A program made the translations under genes and the position numbers. This document shows positions 5,260-7,888 of a DNA stretch of 7,888 bases, piece after piece. The notes beneath the pieces were generated by a model. The model was given only the letters and a program-made list of their open reading frames with translations, was not told where the DNA came from and ran no database searches. Positions within the stretch are counted from its first letter, which is position 1; each line of letters begins with the position of its first letter. Source of the stretch: Cytophagaceae bacterium. GTDB lineage: Bacteria; Bacteroidota; Bacteroidia; Cytophagales; Spirosomataceae. The stretch covers positions 1 to 7,888 of the forward strand of contig CANHKE010000047.1 in NCBI GenBank assembly GCA_947461155.1. The letters are read 5' to 3'.

Positions 5260-7888
5260 ATGCGTTTATTGCTACTTGCCTGCCTATTTTTGTCTCAATT
5301 TGCGACACTTGCCCAAACTGGGCGCCGCCTCGAACTCCTATTTTTAGGCGACAAAGGCCACCATAAACCCTTCGATCGCTACCCGGCATTGCAGTCGGCC
5401 GTAGGCATCAAAGGCATGAACATCACCTATACTGAGTCGCTCAAAGACTTAAATACGGCGTATTTGAACAAATTCGACGCCTTAGTGATCTATGCAAATC
5501 ATGATTCGATCGCAGCACCGCAAGAAAAAGCCTTGTTGGCCTATGTGGCCAGCGGCCACGGCCTCGTGGCGATTCACTGCGCCTCGTTCAACTTCCGGAA
5601 TTCGAAGGAATTTGTCAAAATGGTGGGCGGGCAGTTTTGGCGCCATGGCATGGATTCGATTCGCGTGAAAAATGAAGCGAACACACAAGTAAACATCAAA
5701 ACAGTAGACGAAACGTATTTGCATAGCCAATTGCAAGCAGACAATCAGGTTTGGCAAAGTCGGATCCTAGGACCCGAGCAAGCGAAAGACAAACCTGGCG
5801 CAACCACCGAACCCTACACGTGGACCCGGACCTACGGAAAAGGCAACGTATTTTATACGGCTTATGGCCACGATGAACGTACGTGGGACAATGCTGGATT
5901 TCAAGATTTAATCACACAAGGAATCATGCATGCGGTGGGCGCTGAAAAACGGGCGATTTTGGCCGCATTAAAGCTGCCTGAATTGAAATACCGCGAAGCG
6001 CATTTGCCGAATTACGAAAAACGCGAAGGACCGCAAATGCAGCAATTACCCCTAACGCCCGAAGAATCCGTGAAATTCATTCAGGTGCCGGTTGGCTTTA
6101 ATTTACAGGTATTCGCCTCAGAACCCAATGTCATGCACCCGATTGCCATGGCCTGGGACGCGAAAGGTCGGCTCTATGTTTTGATCACCAAAGATTACCC
6201 GAACGAACGAAAAGAGTCTGGCGGTAGCGATTACATCTTGCTTTGCGAAGACACGAATCATGACGGGAAAGCAGATAAATTCACCAAATGGGCGGATGGT
6301 TTGAGTATCCCCACCGGCATGGTGTTCGCCAATGGCGGCTTAATCATTTCGCAAGCACCGCACATGGTTTTCTTAAAAGACACGGATGGTGACGACAAAG
6401 CAGATGAGAAGAAAATCTTATTCACGGGCTTCGGCACGGGAGATACACACGCGGGACCGTCGAATTTGCATTACGGATTCGACAACTGGATTTGGGGCTG
6501 CGTAGGCTATTCCGGCTATAAAGGAAAAGTAGGTGCTGACTCGCTGCAATTTGCGCAAGCATTCTTCCGATTCAAACCCGATGGATCGAAAATGGAACAC
6601 ATGACGACCACATCCAATAATACCTGGGGTTTCGATTTTAACGAGGCGGGGGATGTATTTGGGTCAACAGCAAATAACGCACATGGCTGGTATATGGCGA
6701 TTCCGCACCGCAACATTTGGCATGCGCCGATGTCCTTGAACGGTTCTAAAAATACAGACACGCACAAAGACATGCGGACGATTACAAAAAAAGTGCGTCA
6801 GGTAGACGTTTTTGGTGGATTTACGGCAGCAGCCGGGCATAATTTTTACACAGCCCGAGCATTCCCAAAATCCTATTGGAATCAAATCGCCTTTGTTTCT
6901 GAGCCAACGGGCCACGTGATTCACCAGAACAGACAAGTAAAAACAGGTTCTGATTTCAATGATCAAGAAGCCTTTAATTTCTTGGCTGGAGCAGATGAGT
7001 GGGTATCGCCGGTATTTGCGCAAGTTGGGCCAGATGGAGCTGTTTGGGTAGCCGACTGGTATTCGTACATCATTCAACACAACCCGGTTCCGCAAGGATT
7101 TAAAAACGGAACGGGTAATGCATACGATACAGATTTGCGTGATTTTACGCACGGCCGTATTTACCGCGTGGGTTACAATGAAGCTTCTGCTTATGTGCCT
7201 TTGGACTTAAGAACCCCCGAAAATTGCATCAATGCATTATCGAATTCAAATTTATTTTGGCGCTTAACGGCCCAACGCTTATTGGTCGAACGCGGCAATA
7301 AGGACGTTGTCCCTGCCTTAATTAAACTCGTTCAAACCGCAAAAACAGACGAAATTGGCCTAGCGCCAGGTGCGATACATGCACTAAGAACTTTAGAAGG
7401 ACTTGGGGCATTGCCACTTTCCGTCATCACGAACGCGTTTAAACACCCAAGCGCGGCGGTTCGCAAACAGGCCGTTCAGGTTTTACCTCGGACAGCGGCG
7501 GGCGCAAATGCGATATTAACCCATGGATTACTGAATGACAAAGACTCGTTGGTGGTTTTAAACAGTATTTTGGCTTTAATCGAAATGCCTACAAGCCCAG
7601 CGGTAGAGAAAGCGATGGCACAGAAAATAGCGCAGTCGCAAACTTCGACGGATCGTTGGATTCCAGATGCATTAACCGCCTGGATGATGTCGGCAGATCA
7701 GTCACGCATCAACTCATTCATTAGAACTGAAGGCGCGAAAGCCTCCGCGGTTGTAGCTGAAAAGTTGGCGAAAGACTTGAAAAATCCATCAACCGAGGGT
7801 ACGCAAGCAGGCGTTGACTTGGTAGTGGAAGAAGTACAGGTCAAAGCGGGAGCGTTCCGTTTGCGCGAAGGTTCATCCTTTGTTATTC
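5260..7888 (+). CDS. Secreted ThuA / PVC-type dehydrogenase / HEAT-repeat fusion (partial)
   Basis: The frame is open from the ATG at 5260 to the right edge without a stop (876 codons). A signal peptide spans residues 1-18 (MRLLLLACLFLSQFATLA, probable cleavage before Q19), so the protein is exported. A ThuA domain follows (about 22-230), with GLVAIHC (102-107), VGGQFWRHG and the diagnostic YGKGNVFYTAYGH (192-204). A beta-propeller domain of the PVC-type membrane-bound dehydrogenase family (TIGR02604-like) covers about 270-645. It includes two calcium-loop-like repeats, DTNHDGKAD (331-339) and DTDGDDKAD (374-382), GDTHAGPSNLHYG (394-406), VADWYS and HGRIYRVGY. HEAT-like helical repeats follow from about 650. 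Relatives usually end with a CxxCH cytochrome c domain; none is present so far, so it would lie beyond the window. The start is 3 nt after the oxidoreductase stop. Role inferred: periplasmic or surface oxidation of a sugar or glycoside. Confidence 0.9.
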   Translation, partial: MRLLLLACLFLSQFATLAQTGRRLELLFLGDKGHHKPFDRYPALQSAVGIKGMNITYTESLKDLNTAYLNKFDALVIYANHDSIAAPQEKALLAYVASGHGLVAIHCASFNFRNSKEFVKMVGGQFWRHGMDSIRVKNEANTQVNIKTVDETYLHSQLQADNQVWQSRILGPEQAKDKPGATTEPYTWTRTYGKGNVFYTAYGHDERTWDNAGFQDLITQGIMHAVGAEKRAILAALKLPELKYREAHLPNYEKREGPQMQQLPLTPEESVKFIQVPVGFNLQVFASEPNVMHPIAMAWDAKGRLYVLITKDYPNERKESGGSDYILLCEDTNHDGKADKFTKWADGLSIPTGMVFANGGLIISQAPHMVFLKDTDGDDKADEKKILFTGFGTGDTHAGPSNLHYGFDNWIWGCVGYSGYKGKVGADSLQFAQAFFRFKPDGSKMEHMTTTSNNTWGFDFNEAGDVFGSTANNAHGWYMAIPHRNIWHAPMSLNGSKNTDTHKDMRTITKKVRQVDVFGGFTAAAGHNFYTARAFPKSYWNQIAFVSEPTGHVIHQNRQVKTGSDFNDQEAFNFLAGADEWVSPVFAQVGPDGAVWVADWYSYIIQHNPVPQGFKNGTGNAYDTDLRDFTHGRIYRVGYNEASAYVPLDLRTPENCINALSNSNLFWRLTAQRLLVERGNKDVVPALIKLVQTAKTDEIGLAPGAIHALRTLEGLGALPLSVITNAFKHPSAAVRKQAVQVLPRTAAGANAILTHGLLNDKDSLVVLNSILALIEMPTSPAVEKAMAQKIAQSQTSTDRWIPDALTAWMMSADQSRINSFIRTEGAKASAVVAEKLAKDLKNPSTEGTQAGVDLVVEEVQVKAGAFRLREGSSFVI

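Noticed and set aside
5260..5283. Lipobox-like LLAC at residues 5-8 of the ThuA fusion
   Set aside because: Cleavage there would leave a seven-residue signal, too short for a lipoprotein leader. A standard signal peptidase I site (TLA before Q19) fits better.
6664..7152. Antisense open frame of 162 codons opposite the propeller domain
   Set aside because: The composition is cysteine- and arginine-rich with no recognisable family, and the plus strand encodes a well-supported domain across the whole stretch.
5260..7888. Haem c-binding CxxCH motif in the large fusion protein
   Set aside because: Only five cysteines occur in the visible 876 residues (8, 107, 329, 414, 657) and none forms CxxCH. 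Any such domain would be outside the window.

Overview
The window looks like a chromosomal segment from a member of the Bacteroidota, probably the Cytophagales. The evidence is protein family content (DUF983 next to an LptG-type permease, a ThuA/PVC-type dehydrogenase fusion, a four-histidine small membrane protein), Bacteroidota-style TAnnTTTG promoter boxes, and start codons without clear Shine-Dalgarno sequences. Genus is not determinable from the sequence alone. No tRNA, rRNA, CRISPR array, integrase or transposase gene is visible. Coding is dense: the longest gene-free gap is 114 nt.

Left part, minus strand (1-701): a small four-helix membrane protein with a haem-cytochrome-like histidine pattern is followed, 4 nt after its stop, by the N-terminal 86 residues of a GmhB-type HAD phosphatase that runs off the left edge. 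A divergent promoter region (702-815) separates this pair from the plus-strand genes.

Middle part, plus strand (816-3141): DUF983 zinc-ribbon membrane protein, LptF/LptG-family LPS-export permease and EamA-type transporter. The first two overlap by ATGA and the third starts 2 nt after the second ends, so this is almost certainly one transcript. GmhB (heptose for the LPS core) and LptG (LPS export) suggest an envelope-biogenesis neighbourhood.

Right part, plus strand (3242-7888): a three-gene sugar or glycoside catabolic cassette. It comprises a D-tagatose/D-psicose 3-epimerase-like TIM-barrel enzyme, an unusual Gfo/Idh/MocA oxidoreductase whose usual EKP motif lysine is replaced, and a very large secreted protein fusing a ThuA domain, a PVC-type (TIGR02604-like) beta-propeller dehydrogenase domain and HEAT-like repeats. 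The last protein is cut by the right edge after 876 residues. By analogy with ThuA/ThuB-type 3-keto-sugar metabolism, I infer that the cassette oxidises and then processes a glycoside or sugar, with the fusion acting outside the cytoplasm and the other two acting inside. The substrate is unknown.

Two non-coding structures stand out. A strong 35-nt inverted repeat, containing a TAnnTTTG box, precedes the cassette (3188-3222). Two sequence-related palindromes in inverted orientation lie between the epimerase and the oxidoreductase (4061-4126) and look like a REP-doublet (REPIN-like) element.
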